Positions 34,715-43,814 of a stretch of 64,000 nucleotides of DNA are shown here, in pieces. This stretch comes from Stenotrophomonas sp. UBA7346 (GTDB taxonomy: Bacteria; Pseudomonadota; Gammaproteobacteria; Xanthomonadales; Xanthomonadaceae). How positions within the stretch are numbered: position 1 is the first letter of the stretch; every line of letters begins with the position of its first letter. A program made the translations under genes and the position numbers. Under the pieces are notes generated by a model, which did no database searches, was not told where the DNA came from, and saw nothing but the letters and a program-made list of their open reading frames with translations. The stretch spans positions 46,035 to 110,034 of the forward strand of contig DKPB01000057.1 of the NCBI GenBank assembly GCA_002471015.1. Direction: 5' to 3'.

Positions 34715-35401
34715 GTGAGCACCCCGGTTCTGCTTTCCTGGAGCGGCGGCAAGGACGCCGCCTGGGCGCTGCACGCACTGCAGCAACGCGATGACGTACA
34801 GGTGGTCGCACTGCTCACCACACTGACCGAAGGCCATGCGCGCTCGTCCATGCAGGGCGTGCGTCATGCCGTGCTGCAGGCACAGGCCGACGCCGTCGGG
34901 CTCCCGTTGCGGGAGGCCTGGATCCCCCAGGCCTGCGACAACGCGCTGTACCTGGCGGCGATGCACGAAGCATTGCAGCAGGCGCAACAGCGCTGGCCCG
35001 GCATCGCCCGCATTGCCTTCGGCGACCTGCTGCTGGCCGACATCCGCCAATGGCGTGAGCAGCAATACGCCGAATTCGGCTGGCAGGCGCTGTTTCCCCT
35101 GTTCGGCCGCGACACTGCGGCACTGGCCCGGCAGATGATCGATGCAGGCCTGAAGGCACAGCTATGTTGCGTGGACAGTGCGCAGTTGGATGCCGGTTTT
35201 GCCGGCCACGTATTTGACCATGCCCTGCTGGATGCGCTGCCCGCTGATGTAGACCCCTGTGGCGAAAACGGCGAGTTCCACACCTGCGTCATCGCCGGGC
35301 CGATGTTCCGCAGGCCGCTGCAACTGCAGCAAGGCGAGACCGTGCTACGCGACGGCCGCTACGCCTACACCGACTTCATCACCACAGTGGGGCCGGCCTG
35401 A
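34715..35401 (+). CDS. Dph6-like ATP-pyrophosphatase (diphthine-ammonia ligase family)
   Basis: A 228-residue member of the adenine nucleotide alpha-hydrolase superfamily with the PP-loop SWSGGKDAAWAL near residue 10 and the family C-terminal signature DPCGENGEFHTCVIAGP. Archaeal and eukaryotic Dph6 amidate diphthine on elongation factor 2; bacteria lack diphthamide, so the bacterial homologue must amidate or adenylate another, unknown substrate. It starts with GTG at 34715, 3 nt after the small hypothetical gene. Confidence 0.83.
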   Translation: MSTPVLLSWSGGKDAAWALHALQQRDDVQVVALLTTLTEGHARSSMQGVRHAVLQAQADAVGLPLREAWIPQACDNALYLAAMHEALQQAQQRWPGIARIAFGDLLLADIRQWREQQYAEFGWQALFPLFGRDTAALARQMIDAGLKAQLCCVDSAQLDAGFAGHVFDHALLDALPADVDPCGENGEFHTCVIAGPMFRRPLQLQQGETVLRDGRYAYTDFITTVGPA

Positions 35402-35487
35402 GCCGCGAAGCAGTCGGTCCCACAACCGCAGACACATGCTTCGATCCCGGAGCGGATGCCGTCGGAACACCGCGCGAGCTTTGCCGC

Positions 35488-36939
35488 TCATGCCGTGCCT
35501 ACCGAGTGAGAGGCATGGACCGGCTGCTGCGGCAACTGTGTGGTTCCCACGCATACGCGGTTACGCCCGGCATGCTTGGCCGCATACAACGCGGCATCGG
35601 CATCAGCCAGCAGCTGCCGCGTATCACGTGTATTTGACGGTTGCAGGAACCCCACCCCGATGCTGATGCTCACCGGCCCTTCCGGCAGCGCCAGTCCAGC
35701 AACGGCAAGCCGCAGGGTCTCGGCAAGGGTGGCCATATCGTCGTGCGCAGCCCCGGGCACGATCACCGCGAACTCTTCACCGCCATAGCGCGCCAGGCAA
35801 TCACCGGCGCGCCGCACGTTGGCTTGCAGGCAAGCCGCAACAACCTGCAGGCAGCGGTCGCCCGCCGGATGTCCATGTGCATCGTTGAATGCCTTGAAAT
35901 GGTCGATATCCATCAGCAACAAACCCAGTCTGCCGCCACTGCGGCACGCCCGGCTCCACTCGTTCTGCAGCACCGCATCGAACTGCCGGCGGTTGGCCAC
36001 GCCGGTCAGCCCGTCCTGCCTTGCCAACTGGTCCAGGGCCGCCTGGTGCTCCAGCAGACCAATCTGCAACAGCATGCTGCGCAGGCCAAACCCCAGCGTG
36101 GCCACCACGAAGCCGGTCACTGCCAGCGCCCGGGCATGGTCGACCACCAGGGTGCCAATCACCAGCAGCAACAAGGGCAGGATCATCGGCCCGCCCGCCT
36201 GCACAAGGCGTGACAAGCGAGGGCTGGGCGCAAAGCTCGAAGCGTGCACGGGCCTCACCGCCAACCAGGCCAGTATCAGAAAGGGCAGATCGATCAACAG
36301 ATCGTTGTAGGCGCCGAACGAATCTTCCGAAGAAAAATGATTGATGTAGCCAGCTGCCAACAGATAGCCCACTGCATACAGCGCCAACGCCCGGAACAGG
36401 CTGCGCCACTCTGCAGTATCCGCAGCCAGCCAGCGCACGATGGCAAAAACGGCTATGCACAGGTTCTGGATATCGAACATGTAGCGCATGTTGTCCAGCG
36501 CGGCATCGTCGACATCGACACGGTCAGCGAAGAAACCGGTATGCACGAAGAACAATACGCCCAGCAAGGCCGCCATGGTCGCGTCGATCAGGCTGATGCT
36601 TGGTCGCTCGGAGCGCGCGCGGGCAAGAATGAACACCAATGGCACGGCATACAGCACGTACAACAACATGCTGGCGCGCGGCGTGAGGTCGGTACGGCCC
36701 GCAGCCAGCGCATCGATCAGGTTCAAGGCCATGCCGCCCGCCCACAGCAGCATTGCCACGGCGATCGCGCACCACCCCAAGGCGGCGGCATCCCGCCGGG
36801 CACGCCACAGGCAGCAGCCGGCGGCCAGCAACGGCGCCGCGATCAAAAAGCCGAAAGAACCCGTGCCGGCAGTACCTGCCCCTGCAGCGAGCACCAGCCC
36901 ATGGCAGACCAGGAACAGCAGGACCAGCAGCAGCGGCAT
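35488..36939 (-). CDS. Membrane-bound diguanylate cyclase (GGDEF)
   Basis: A 483-residue protein with a series of eight or so membrane helices in residues 1-300 (a multi-pass sensor region without a recognised ligand fold) and a C-terminal GGDEF domain with active-site GGEEF (ARYGGEEFAVIVPG), preceded by an intact allosteric I-site RAGD five residues upstream. It should make cyclic di-GMP and be product-inhibited. I chose the ATG at 36939 because GGGGGATGC precedes it; a longer frame to 36996 adds a non-hydrophobic stretch. Confidence 0.9.
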   Translation of the reverse strand: MPLLLVLLFLVCHGLVLAAGAGTAGTGSFGFLIAAPLLAAGCCLWRARRDAAALGWCAIAVAMLLWAGGMALNLIDALAAGRTDLTPRASMLLYVLYAVPLVFILARARSERPSISLIDATMAALLGVLFFVHTGFFADRVDVDDAALDNMRYMFDIQNLCIAVFAIVRWLAADTAEWRSLFRALALYAVGYLLAAGYINHFSSEDSFGAYNDLLIDLPFLILAWLAVRPVHASSFAPSPRLSRLVQAGGPMILPLLLLVIGTLVVDHARALAVTGFVVATLGFGLRSMLLQIGLLEHQAALDQLARQDGLTGVANRRQFDAVLQNEWSRACRSGGRLGLLLMDIDHFKAFNDAHGHPAGDRCLQVVAACLQANVRRAGDCLARYGGEEFAVIVPGAAHDDMATLAETLRLAVAGLALPEGPVSISIGVGFLQPSNTRDTRQLLADADAALYAAKHAGRNRVCVGTTQLPQQPVHASHSVGTA

Positions 36940-37060
36940 GCATCCCCCATCGGACAGGTCATTGCCTGCACGATAACCCGGCCACGAGGCCCGCAACGTG
37001 ACCCAGGCCCCGCGTTGGCATCACCAGCCCATGCCAACGCCCCGCCAAGGCAACCAGCCT

Positions 37061-37128
37061 GTAGTGCCGAGCCATGCTCGGCAGCGGCGTTGGCGGTAGA
37101 GCCTCAGCCAAGCATGGCTGGGCTCTGC
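37061..37128. repeat. SMAG (GTAG-type REP) head-to-head pair, one unit degenerate
   Basis: A full unit at 37061-37082 (+) faces a diverged inverse unit at 37107-37128 (-; GCCAAGCATGGCTGGGCTCT.., with several substitutions). It lies between the diguanylate cyclase and fghA genes. The decay of one partner suggests an old insertion. Confidence 0.75.
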
Positions 37129-37138
37129 CAGAAACGGC

Positions 37139-37966
37139 TCAGCGCATCGCTTTGGCGTGATGGGCGATATGCTCGCCGATGAAGCTGCTGATGAAGTAGT
37201 AGCTGTGGTCATACCCCGGCTGCATGCGCAGCTGCAACGGATGCCCTACGGCGTCACACGCTGCCTGCAGCAACTGCGGCCGCAGCTGGTTCTCCAGGAA
37301 CTCATCCGCACCGCCCTGGTCCACCAGCAAGGGCAGCTTTTCCTGCGCCTGCGCCACCAGTTCGGTCGCATCATGGGCTTTCCAAGCCGCACGATCGTCG
37401 CCCAGATAGGCGGCGAAGGCCTTCTGCCCCCACGGCACCTGCGACGGCGCCACGATCGGCGAGAACGCCGACACACTGCGGTAGCGGCCCGGATTCTTCA
37501 ACGCGATGGTCAGCGCACCATGCCCGCCCATCGAATGCCCACTGATGGCGCGCACGTCGCTGGCAGGCACGTTGGCCTCCACCCACGCCGGCAGCTCATC
37601 GACGATGTAGTCATACATGCGGTAATGCGCAGCCCAGGGCGCACGCGTGGCATTGAGATAGAAACCCGCCCCCTTGCCCAGATCGTAGCCCTCGGCATCG
37701 GCGACGTTGTCGCCACGCGGGCTGGTGTCCGGTGCCACCAGGATGATGCCGTGCTCGGCCGCATAGCGCTGCGCCCCGGCCTTGGTGATGAAGTTCTGCT
37801 CGGTGCAGGTGAGCCCGCTCAGCCAGTACAGCACCGGGCAGCGGCCGTGCGCGGCCTGCGGCGGCAGGTACACGGCCACGGTCATCTCACACCCCAGCAC
37901 CTTGGATTCGTGCCGGTACACGTCCTGCCAGCCGCCGAAGCAGGCGCGGTGCTCTAGTCGTTGCAT
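37139..37966 (-). CDS. fghA: S-formylglutathione hydrolase
   Basis: A 275-residue esterase-D-family alpha/beta hydrolase that splits S-formylglutathione into formate and glutathione, the last step of glutathione-dependent formaldehyde removal. It has the nucleophile elbow ISGHSMGGHGAL, the typical N-terminal CEMTVAVYLPPQA region and the catalytic His in GYDHSYYFI near the C-terminus. It is the third gene of frmR-frmA-fghA, 89 nt after frmA. Confidence 0.94.
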   Translation of the reverse strand: MQRLEHRACFGGWQDVYRHESKVLGCEMTVAVYLPPQAAHGRCPVLYWLSGLTCTEQNFITKAGAQRYAAEHGIILVAPDTSPRGDNVADAEGYDLGKGAGFYLNATRAPWAAHYRMYDYIVDELPAWVEANVPASDVRAISGHSMGGHGALTIALKNPGRYRSVSAFSPIVAPSQVPWGQKAFAAYLGDDRAAWKAHDATELVAQAQEKLPLLVDQGGADEFLENQLRPQLLQAACDAVGHPLQLRMQPGYDHSYYFISSFIGEHIAHHAKAMR

Positions 37967-38055
37967 GGTTTGAATCCTTGGGTGTTGGGTGGTGAATTCT
38001 GTTGCGACAGATGGCGTACGGGCTTGGCGGCTTACGCCGCTCCCACAAGCCAGCC

Positions 38056-39165
38056 TCAGTAATGGATGACCGAGCGGATCGACTTGCCTTCGTGCATCAG
38101 GTCGAAGGCTTCATTGATCTTGTCCAGTTCCATCGTGTGGGTGACGAACGGCGCCAGCTCAATGTCGCCCTTCATCGCGTCTTCGACCATGCCCGGCAAC
38201 TGGCTGCGGCCCTTCACGCCGCCGAATGCGGTGCCCATCCACTTGCGGCCGGTCACCAGCTGGAACGGACGGGTGGAGATTTCCTGGCCGGCACCGGCCA
38301 CGCCGATGATCACGCTCTGGCCCCAACCGCGGTGCGCGCATTCCAGCGCCGCACGCATCACGTTGGTGTTGCCGATGCACTCGAAGCTGTGGTCCACGCC
38401 CCAACCCGTCATCTCGACCACCACCTGCTGGATCGGCTTGTCGTGATCCTTGGGATTGACGCAGTCGGTGGCGCCAAACTGCTTGGCCAGTTCGAACTTG
38501 GACGGGTTGGTGTCGATGGCGATGATGCGGCCGGCCTTGGCCTGGCGCGCGCCCTGGATCACCGCCAGGCCGATACCGCCCAGCCCGAACACGGCCACGC
38601 TGTCGCCCTCGGCTACCTTGGCGGTGTTGTGCACAGCACCGATACCGGTGGTGACGCCGCAGCCCAGCAGGCAGACGTGCTCCGGGTTGGCTTCCGGGTT
38701 GACCTTGGCCAGCGATACTTCGGCCACCACGGTGTACTCGGAGAACGTGGAGCAGCCCATGTAGTGATAGATCGGCTCGCCGTTATAGGAGAAGCGACTG
38801 GTGCCATCCGGCATCACACCCTTGCCCTGGGTGGCGCGCACCGAGGTGCACAGATTGGTCTTGCCGCTCTTGCAGAACAGGCACTCGCCGCACTCGGCGG
38901 TGTACAGCGGAATCACATGGTCACCCGGCTTCACCGAGGTAACGCCCTCGCCCACCTCGACCACGATGCCGGCGCCTTCATGGCCAAGCACGCAGGGGAA
39001 CAGGCCTTCCGGATCATCACCGGACAGGGTGAAGGCATCGGTATGGCAGACACCGGTATGGGTGATCTTGACCAGCACCTCGCCCGCCTTCGGCGGTGCG
39101 ACGTCGATCTCGACGATCTGCAAGGGCTGGCCCGGACCAAAGGCAACGGCGGCACGTGATTTCAT
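38056..39165 (-). CDS. frmA: S-(hydroxymethyl)glutathione dehydrogenase (class III alcohol dehydrogenase)
   Basis: A 369-residue zinc alcohol dehydrogenase that oxidises S-hydroxymethylglutathione with NAD. Catalytic zinc ligands are seen in THTGVCHTDAFTLSG and GHEGAGIVVEVG, the structural zinc cluster in CGECLFCKSGKTNLC, and the coenzyme fold in VFGLGGIGLAVIQGA. Full length for the class. It lies between frmR (51-nt gap) and fghA, and is expected to be derepressed by formaldehyde through FrmR. Confidence 0.95.
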   Translation of the reverse strand: MKSRAAVAFGPGQPLQIVEIDVAPPKAGEVLVKITHTGVCHTDAFTLSGDDPEGLFPCVLGHEGAGIVVEVGEGVTSVKPGDHVIPLYTAECGECLFCKSGKTNLCTSVRATQGKGVMPDGTSRFSYNGEPIYHYMGCSTFSEYTVVAEVSLAKVNPEANPEHVCLLGCGVTTGIGAVHNTAKVAEGDSVAVFGLGGIGLAVIQGARQAKAGRIIAIDTNPSKFELAKQFGATDCVNPKDHDKPIQQVVVEMTGWGVDHSFECIGNTNVMRAALECAHRGWGQSVIIGVAGAGQEISTRPFQLVTGRKWMGTAFGGVKGRSQLPGMVEDAMKGDIELAPFVTHTMELDKINEAFDLMHEGKSIRSVIHY

Positions 39166-39216
39166 GGTTGTTCTCCTGCGGGAATGACGGAAGACAGCGC
39201 AGCGCGCCGCCCGGGA

Positions 39217-39492
39217 TTATTTGAGATAGGAACGGATCAGGCTGGACATCTCGGCAACACGCGCGGCCCGCTGCGCATCCGAGCGCGCCGGCTGGCCAAA
39301 CTCCTCACGCAGGTGCGCCTCCATCACCTCGGACATCAGCCCGTTGACCGCACCCCGGATGGCCGCGATCTGCTGCAGCACCGGGTTGCAGTCCGCGCCG
39401 GCCTCCAATGCGCGCTCCAGCGCATCGCACTGGCCGCGGATGCGCTTGACCCGGGCCAGGACCTTCTTTTTCTCTTCCGGCGAGTGCGGCAT
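39217..39492 (-). CDS. frmR: Formaldehyde-sensing repressor FrmR
   Basis: A 91-residue all-helical repressor of the CsoR/RcnR family. It has the N-terminal Pro2-His3 (MPHSPEEKKK), the reactive Cys in RIRGQCDALERAL, and the following His in MEAHLREEFG, consistent with FrmR, in which Pro2 and the Cys become cross-linked by formaldehyde. The ATG at 39492 gives the family start. It heads the frmR-frmA-fghA operon and should repress it through the site at 39511-39525. Confidence 0.9.
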   Translation of the reverse strand: MPHSPEEKKKVLARVKRIRGQCDALERALEAGADCNPVLQQIAAIRGAVNGLMSEVMEAHLREEFGQPARSDAQRAARVAEMSSLIRSYLK

Positions 39493-39510
39493 GGCGGCCC
39501 CGATATCCTG

Positions 39511-39525
39511 TACTGGGGGATAGTA
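39511..39525 (-). promoter_or_regulatory. FrmR operator
   Basis: TACTGGGGGATAGTA (plus-strand reading), an A/T-flanked G-tract palindrome of the type bound by RcnR/FrmR proteins. On the minus strand it overlaps TATACT, a likely -10 box, 19 bp upstream of the frmR ATG, so bound repressor would block polymerase. Confidence 0.7.
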
Positions 39526-39579
39526 TATTTGCAGGTGGGCGCAAACGCCATCAAAAGTGCCAGATGTACGGATAGGCAT

Positions 39580-40025
39580 GGTCCGTCTCCCATGGACAGA
39601 CCATGGCCAATGTTCCCTCCAAAGGCCCTGGCGTTGAAAGCAGATCGCCCGAAACAGTCGGGAACGAACCTGTTCGGACCCATGTCACCACAGACACCCC
39701 CCGGCCAGGAGCGGATATCCAAGGAAACGTATCTGCAATCCAGCAACTGTGATGAGCCACGGCTGCGATAGTCCACTGAGCAGAAAATTCCGGGACGGAT
39801 GATCCGTGATTTCGCCATTCATCCGGCCGGTCTGCGGCCGCGGGAAATGTGAGGTGGAAATTGCCGCATGCTCCAGCATGCGGCGCACGTGAACATGTAC
39901 AAGTCGCCAACGAAGCCTGGAAAAGCTGCCTGTGCTTTCGGCTGTTCAGCCACAGGGCTGATTGAAGCAACCCCAATGGCGTCGCAAACAAGGGACGCAA
40001 CCACCCGGAATGGCGCAGGCGTTGC
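39580..40025. other. Gene-free interval between frmR promoter and aldo/keto reductase gene
   Basis: About 450 bp in which no frame shows family resemblance, xanthomonad-like codon use or a good ribosome-binding site. Open frames present here are antisense continuations of the reductase gene. It may be remnant DNA; I see no repeat. Confidence 0.5.
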
Positions 40026-41015
40026 TTACCAGGCGTAGGCTTTCGGAGCTTCGCCACCGGGCCCTGGCCAGATCTGATCCAGCGTGGCCAAAGTTTCGCC
40101 AGAGAGCTCAAGCTCCGGCGCGTCAAGGTTCCCGAGCAACTGCGCGGTGGTACGGGGTCCACTGATGACCGAGGTGACTGCCGGGTTGTGCAGCAGCCAG
40201 GCCAGCGCCACACGTGCAGGCGATTCACCCAGTTCCGCGCAGAGCACCTCGTAGGCCTCCAGTTGCGGACGTTTTGCTTCAATCCGTGCTTGCAGGCCCG
40301 GCGTGGCCCGGCGACCTTCGCTGATCTTCTTCAGCACGCCACCCAGTAGCCCCATGCCGATCGGACTCCAGGTGATCAAGCCAGTACCGAAATGGCGCAA
40401 TGCCGGAATGACCTCCAACTCGATGGTACGTGCAGTCAGGTTGTAGAGGCTCTGTTCTGAGGCCAGGCCCAACAGGTTCCGTGAGGCCGCTGTGCATTGG
40501 GCCAAGGCGATGTCCCAGCCTGCGAAGTTGCTGGAGCCCACATAGGTGATTTTCCCCTCGCGGATCAACTGCTCCATCGCCTGCCAGACTTCCTCCCAAG
40601 GTGTGGCCCGGTCGATGTGATGCATCTGGTACAGGTCGATATGATCGGTCTTCAGGCGCCTGAGGCTGGCATCGCAGGCGCGGCGGATGTGATACGCCGA
40701 CAGGTATTTGTCGTTGGGGCCGATGTCCATCGGTTGGTACACTTTTGTGGCCAGTACGATCCTGTCGCGACGGGACTTGTCCTGCGCCAACCACTTGCCG
40801 ATGTATTCCTCGGAGATGCCGAAGCCCTTGGGCATGTCGGGCGTTTGCGGACCACCGTAGACGTCGGCGGTATCGAAGACGTTGATACCAGCGTCCAGAG
40901 CCGTGTCCATGATGCTGAAACTGTTCGCTTTGTCGGTCAGCTCTCCGAAGTTCATGCAGCCCAGCGTGATAGGGCTGACTTTGAGGCCCGTGCGGCCAAG
41001 GTGTCTGTAATTCAT
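40026..41015 (-). CDS. Aldo/keto reductase
   Basis: A 329-residue NADP-dependent reductase of the AKR superfamily (voltage-gated-channel-beta/YhdN-like group). The catalytic tetrad regions are visible: Asp and Tyr in NVFDTADVYG, Lys in VLATKVYQP and His in YQMHHIDRATP. The NADP-binding C-terminal part has SVISGPRTTAQLLGN. The ATG at 41015 (MNYRHLGRTGLKVS) is the family start. It is the last gene of a minus-strand set controlled divergently by a LysR protein. Confidence 0.9.
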   Translation of the reverse strand: MNYRHLGRTGLKVSPITLGCMNFGELTDKANSFSIMDTALDAGINVFDTADVYGGPQTPDMPKGFGISEEYIGKWLAQDKSRRDRIVLATKVYQPMDIGPNDKYLSAYHIRRACDASLRRLKTDHIDLYQMHHIDRATPWEEVWQAMEQLIREGKITYVGSSNFAGWDIALAQCTAASRNLLGLASEQSLYNLTARTIELEVIPALRHFGTGLITWSPIGMGLLGGVLKKISEGRRATPGLQARIEAKRPQLEAYEVLCAELGESPARVALAWLLHNPAVTSVISGPRTTAQLLGNLDAPELELSGETLATLDQIWPGPGGEAPKAYAW

Positions 41016-41335
41016 CGCGTTTTCTCGTGTAGTCCTCGCATCCGGACAGAGGCGGTTGTTGACGTGATTTCTATTTTTCTTTGTCAATGCGGTCGCGTCC
41101 TGGCCCGCGCCCTTCGGTCAGGGTTCCCTGCTCTTCCCCGTTCGTCGCCGGCGGTGACGTGGCAGTGGATGTAACCCCGCATCCGACATCTTGCGGCGGG
41201 CATGTCGCATCAGTGGGCGTCAAGGAAGCACCGTGCAATGGGACCCGCAAAGGTTGATCGCGAAGGTCGTGCCGTCCGGCAAGATCAGCACATGCATGAC
41301 AAGCAGGGTTGCGTGCCGCTTTCCTTGGCAAACGA
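41016..41335. other. Gene-free interval between MFS exporter and aldo/keto reductase
   Basis: About 320 bp without a supported gene. A 25-codon frame at 41220-41297 on the minus strand reads like coding sequence but has no start signal, so it may be a remnant. Any promoter for the reductase would be here. Confidence 0.45.
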
Positions 41336-42562
41336 TCAGCCAGGCGACACGGATTGGCGTGCTGTCAGGGCGGTCAGCATGGCGCAGATCAGCAGCAGCA
41401 TGGCGCTCGCCACGAAGGTGGTGCGGTAGCCACCCTGGTCGAACAGAATGCCGCCGATGGTGGAGCCCAGCGCGATGGACAGCTGGACCACGGCGACGAA
41501 CAGGCCACCGCCGGCTTCGGCATCCTCAGGGAAGACCTTGGCGATCCAGGCCCACCACCCCACCGGCGCCGAGGTGCCGGCCAGGCCCCACGCTGCGAGC
41601 AGCACAAGGACGATGCTGACGGAACTGCCGAAAGCTATCAGGGCAAGGGCCGTTAGCGCCATCAACGCCGGGATGACAATCAGCGTCGGGTAGAAGTGGC
41701 GCTGGAGGATGGGGCCGATGAGCACCGTACCGATGAAGCCGGCCGCACCCAGCACGAGCAGGAACAGCGAAATCGTCGCGCCATGCACGTTGGTCACGGC
41801 TTCCAGGAACGGACGAACGTAAGTAAAAAGCCCGAACTGCCCCATGAACAGCAGGCTGCTGGCGAGCATGCCTACGACTACCCCCCGATGCTTGAACAGG
41901 GTGAACACCTTGAAGACGTGGCCCACGCCCGGACCGCGCGGGACGGTGGGCATCGAAGGCAGGGCTTTCCACTGCCATGCCAGCGCGATCAGCGACACCG
42001 GCACCAGGCACAGGAAGGCGCCGCGCCAGCCGATGACGGTACCGAGGTAGGCACCCATCGGCGCGGCCAGTACAGTAGCCAGCGCATTGCCACCGTTGAC
42101 GATGGCGAGCGCTCGCGGCACGTCGCGCCTGTGAACCATGCGGATCGCCGTAGCGGCCGACATCGACCAGAAGCCGCCAACGACGACACCTATCAAAGCG
42201 CGGCCCAGCATATAGACGACGTAGTTGGGTGCAAGCGCGACGATGGCACCGGAGATGCCCATCGCCAGTGTCAAGGCAAGCAGCAGGGTCTTGCGATTCA
42301 AACCACCGGCCAGCGCCGAAATGAACAGGCTGGTGAGCACAGCGAACGCGCCCGAGACGGCAATGCCCTGGCCGGTCATGCCTTCGGTGACCTGCAGATC
42401 CCGCGCCATGGGTGTCAGCAGGCTGACGGGCAGAAACTCGGAGGCGATCAACGCGAAGGCGCAGACCGACATGGCGAACACACCGCCCCAGGATGTTGGC
42501 GCTTCTTGCGGATCGGTGAGGGTATCGGTGCCCTTGGGGGCATCAATAGCAGTAGAGGTCAT
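41336..42562 (-). CDS. MFS transporter, DHA1 drug/nucleoside efflux type
   Basis: A 408-residue major facilitator with 12 predicted helices. The first helix motif FALIASEFLPVSLLTPMARDL and motif A-like GGLNRKTLLL, followed by GRALIGVVVGGFWSMSAATA, match the DHA1 group that includes NepI and AraJ-like exporters. The substrate is unknown; in this operon it may export a product or toxic substrate of the hydrolase and reductase. The ATG at 42562 is in the usual position, with the membrane region beginning near residue 28. Confidence 0.88.
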   Translation of the reverse strand: MTSTAIDAPKGTDTLTDPQEAPTSWGGVFAMSVCAFALIASEFLPVSLLTPMARDLQVTEGMTGQGIAVSGAFAVLTSLFISALAGGLNRKTLLLALTLAMGISGAIVALAPNYVVYMLGRALIGVVVGGFWSMSAATAIRMVHRRDVPRALAIVNGGNALATVLAAPMGAYLGTVIGWRGAFLCLVPVSLIALAWQWKALPSMPTVPRGPGVGHVFKVFTLFKHRGVVVGMLASSLLFMGQFGLFTYVRPFLEAVTNVHGATISLFLLVLGAAGFIGTVLIGPILQRHFYPTLIVIPALMALTALALIAFGSSVSIVLVLLAAWGLAGTSAPVGWWAWIAKVFPEDAEAGGGLFVAVVQLSIALGSTIGGILFDQGGYRTTFVASAMLLLICAMLTALTARQSVSPG

Positions 42563-42661
42563 GGGGCCCTTCTTATGGATCAAAGGAAACACCGCGCGGT
42601 CCGGACATGCGCGGTCTGAATGCGGAACGGGGAGCACGCCGCTCCCCGTTGCACGGCAGCG

Positions 42662-43771
42662 CTACGAGCTGGGCAGGTTTTGCTGGAAGAACGCGGTCAT
42701 CGTGTCGAATGGGATCCTGTCCGTGCGGTCATACAAGTCGACGTGGACGGCACCGGGCACGATCACCAGCGCCTTCGGCTCGGCAGCCGCCGCGTACGCG
42801 GTTTCGCTGAAGTAGCGCGAGTGCGCCTTCTCGCCGTGGATCAGGAGCATCGGCCTTGGCGAAATTTCCTGGATGCAGCTGAGGATGGGCATGTTCATGA
42901 ACGGCAACGGCGTCGTCCTGGTCCAGGCGTTTCCGGAGTTGACTGCACGCGGATGGTAGCCACGCGAGGTCATGTAGTAGTCGTGGTACTCGACCAGGAA
43001 CTGCGCTTCGCCGCCTTTCAGCGCGTTGTAGGGCGGTTGGTAGGCGGGCTTACCTGCCTCTGCGTCTCTCCAGCGCTGCGCGCCCAGTTGCTCCAGCGTC
43101 TGCGTCCGCTGCTCAAGGGTCACGCTGTCGTTGTAGCCGCTGGACATGACGCGGGTCATGTCATACATGGTGCTGGCAACGACAGCCTTGATGCGCTTGT
43201 CCACAGCCGCGGCGCTGAGCGCCATGCCACCCCAGCCACAGATGCCGATGATGCCGATGCGCCCGCGGTCCACGTTTGCCAACAGACCCAGGCAATCCAC
43301 AGCCGCACTGAAGTCTTCGACGCTGATGTCCGGCGATGCGACATTTCGCGGCTCGCCGCCGCTCTCACCGGTATAGGACGGGTCGAATGCCAGCGTGATG
43401 AAACCGCGCTCTGCCATGGTCTGCGCATACAAACCCGAGGCCTGCTCCTTCACCGCACCAAAGGGGCCACTGACTGCCAGCGCCGCACACTTGCCGCTGG
43501 CATTCCTTGGCTGGTACAGGTCACCCGCCAGGGTGATGCCGTAGCGATTCTTGAAGGTAATCTTGCGATGATCCACCTTGTCGCTTCTGGAAAACACCTT
43601 GTCCCATTTCTCGGTGAGTACCAGGGCCGACTGCGCCATGGCAGGGCTGGCCGGGATCGCGCCGACGCCCGCGGTGGCAATGCCGGCGGCGGTCATTTTG
43701 AGCAGGGTGCGGCGACCTGCGTCCATGCTGTTCGGCGCGGCGATGTCGCTCACTTCAATGTTCTTGGTCAT
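42662..43771 (-). CDS. Tat-exported alpha/beta hydrolase (dienelactone hydrolase-like)
   Basis: A 369-residue hydrolase with a twin-arginine signal peptide (GRRTLLKMTAAGIATAG, cleavage near PAMAQ, about residue 46). The nucleophile elbow region is GIIGICGWGGMAL, with Cys at the nucleophile position as in dienelactone hydrolases, and acid/His regions ISPRPMLLIHGEK and GAVHVDLYD follow. Related proteins are often found beside cyclophilin-like proteins and AKR genes under LysR control. It lies 43 nt after the cyclophilin-like gene and 99 nt before the exporter gene. Confidence 0.84.
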   Translation of the reverse strand: MTKNIEVSDIAAPNSMDAGRRTLLKMTAAGIATAGVGAIPASPAMAQSALVLTEKWDKVFSRSDKVDHRKITFKNRYGITLAGDLYQPRNASGKCAALAVSGPFGAVKEQASGLYAQTMAERGFITLAFDPSYTGESGGEPRNVASPDISVEDFSAAVDCLGLLANVDRGRIGIIGICGWGGMALSAAAVDKRIKAVVASTMYDMTRVMSSGYNDSVTLEQRTQTLEQLGAQRWRDAEAGKPAYQPPYNALKGGEAQFLVEYHDYYMTSRGYHPRAVNSGNAWTRTTPLPFMNMPILSCIQEISPRPMLLIHGEKAHSRYFSETAYAAAAEPKALVIVPGAVHVDLYDRTDRIPFDTMTAFFQQNLPSS

Positions 43772-43814
43772 GATGGGCGTTCCTTTGATGCAGGCCGCTC
43801 CCGCGGGAGGCGGT

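Noticed and set aside
39551..40282. A 243-codon minus-strand frame between frmR and the aldo/keto reductase
   Set aside because: The upstream part is a shifted frame of the reductase gene and the rest has no recognisable features or start signal.
41220..41297. A 25-codon frame reading MHVLILPDGTTFAINLCGSH...
   Set aside because: It looks like coding sequence but is too short and has no ribosome-binding site; at most a gene remnant.
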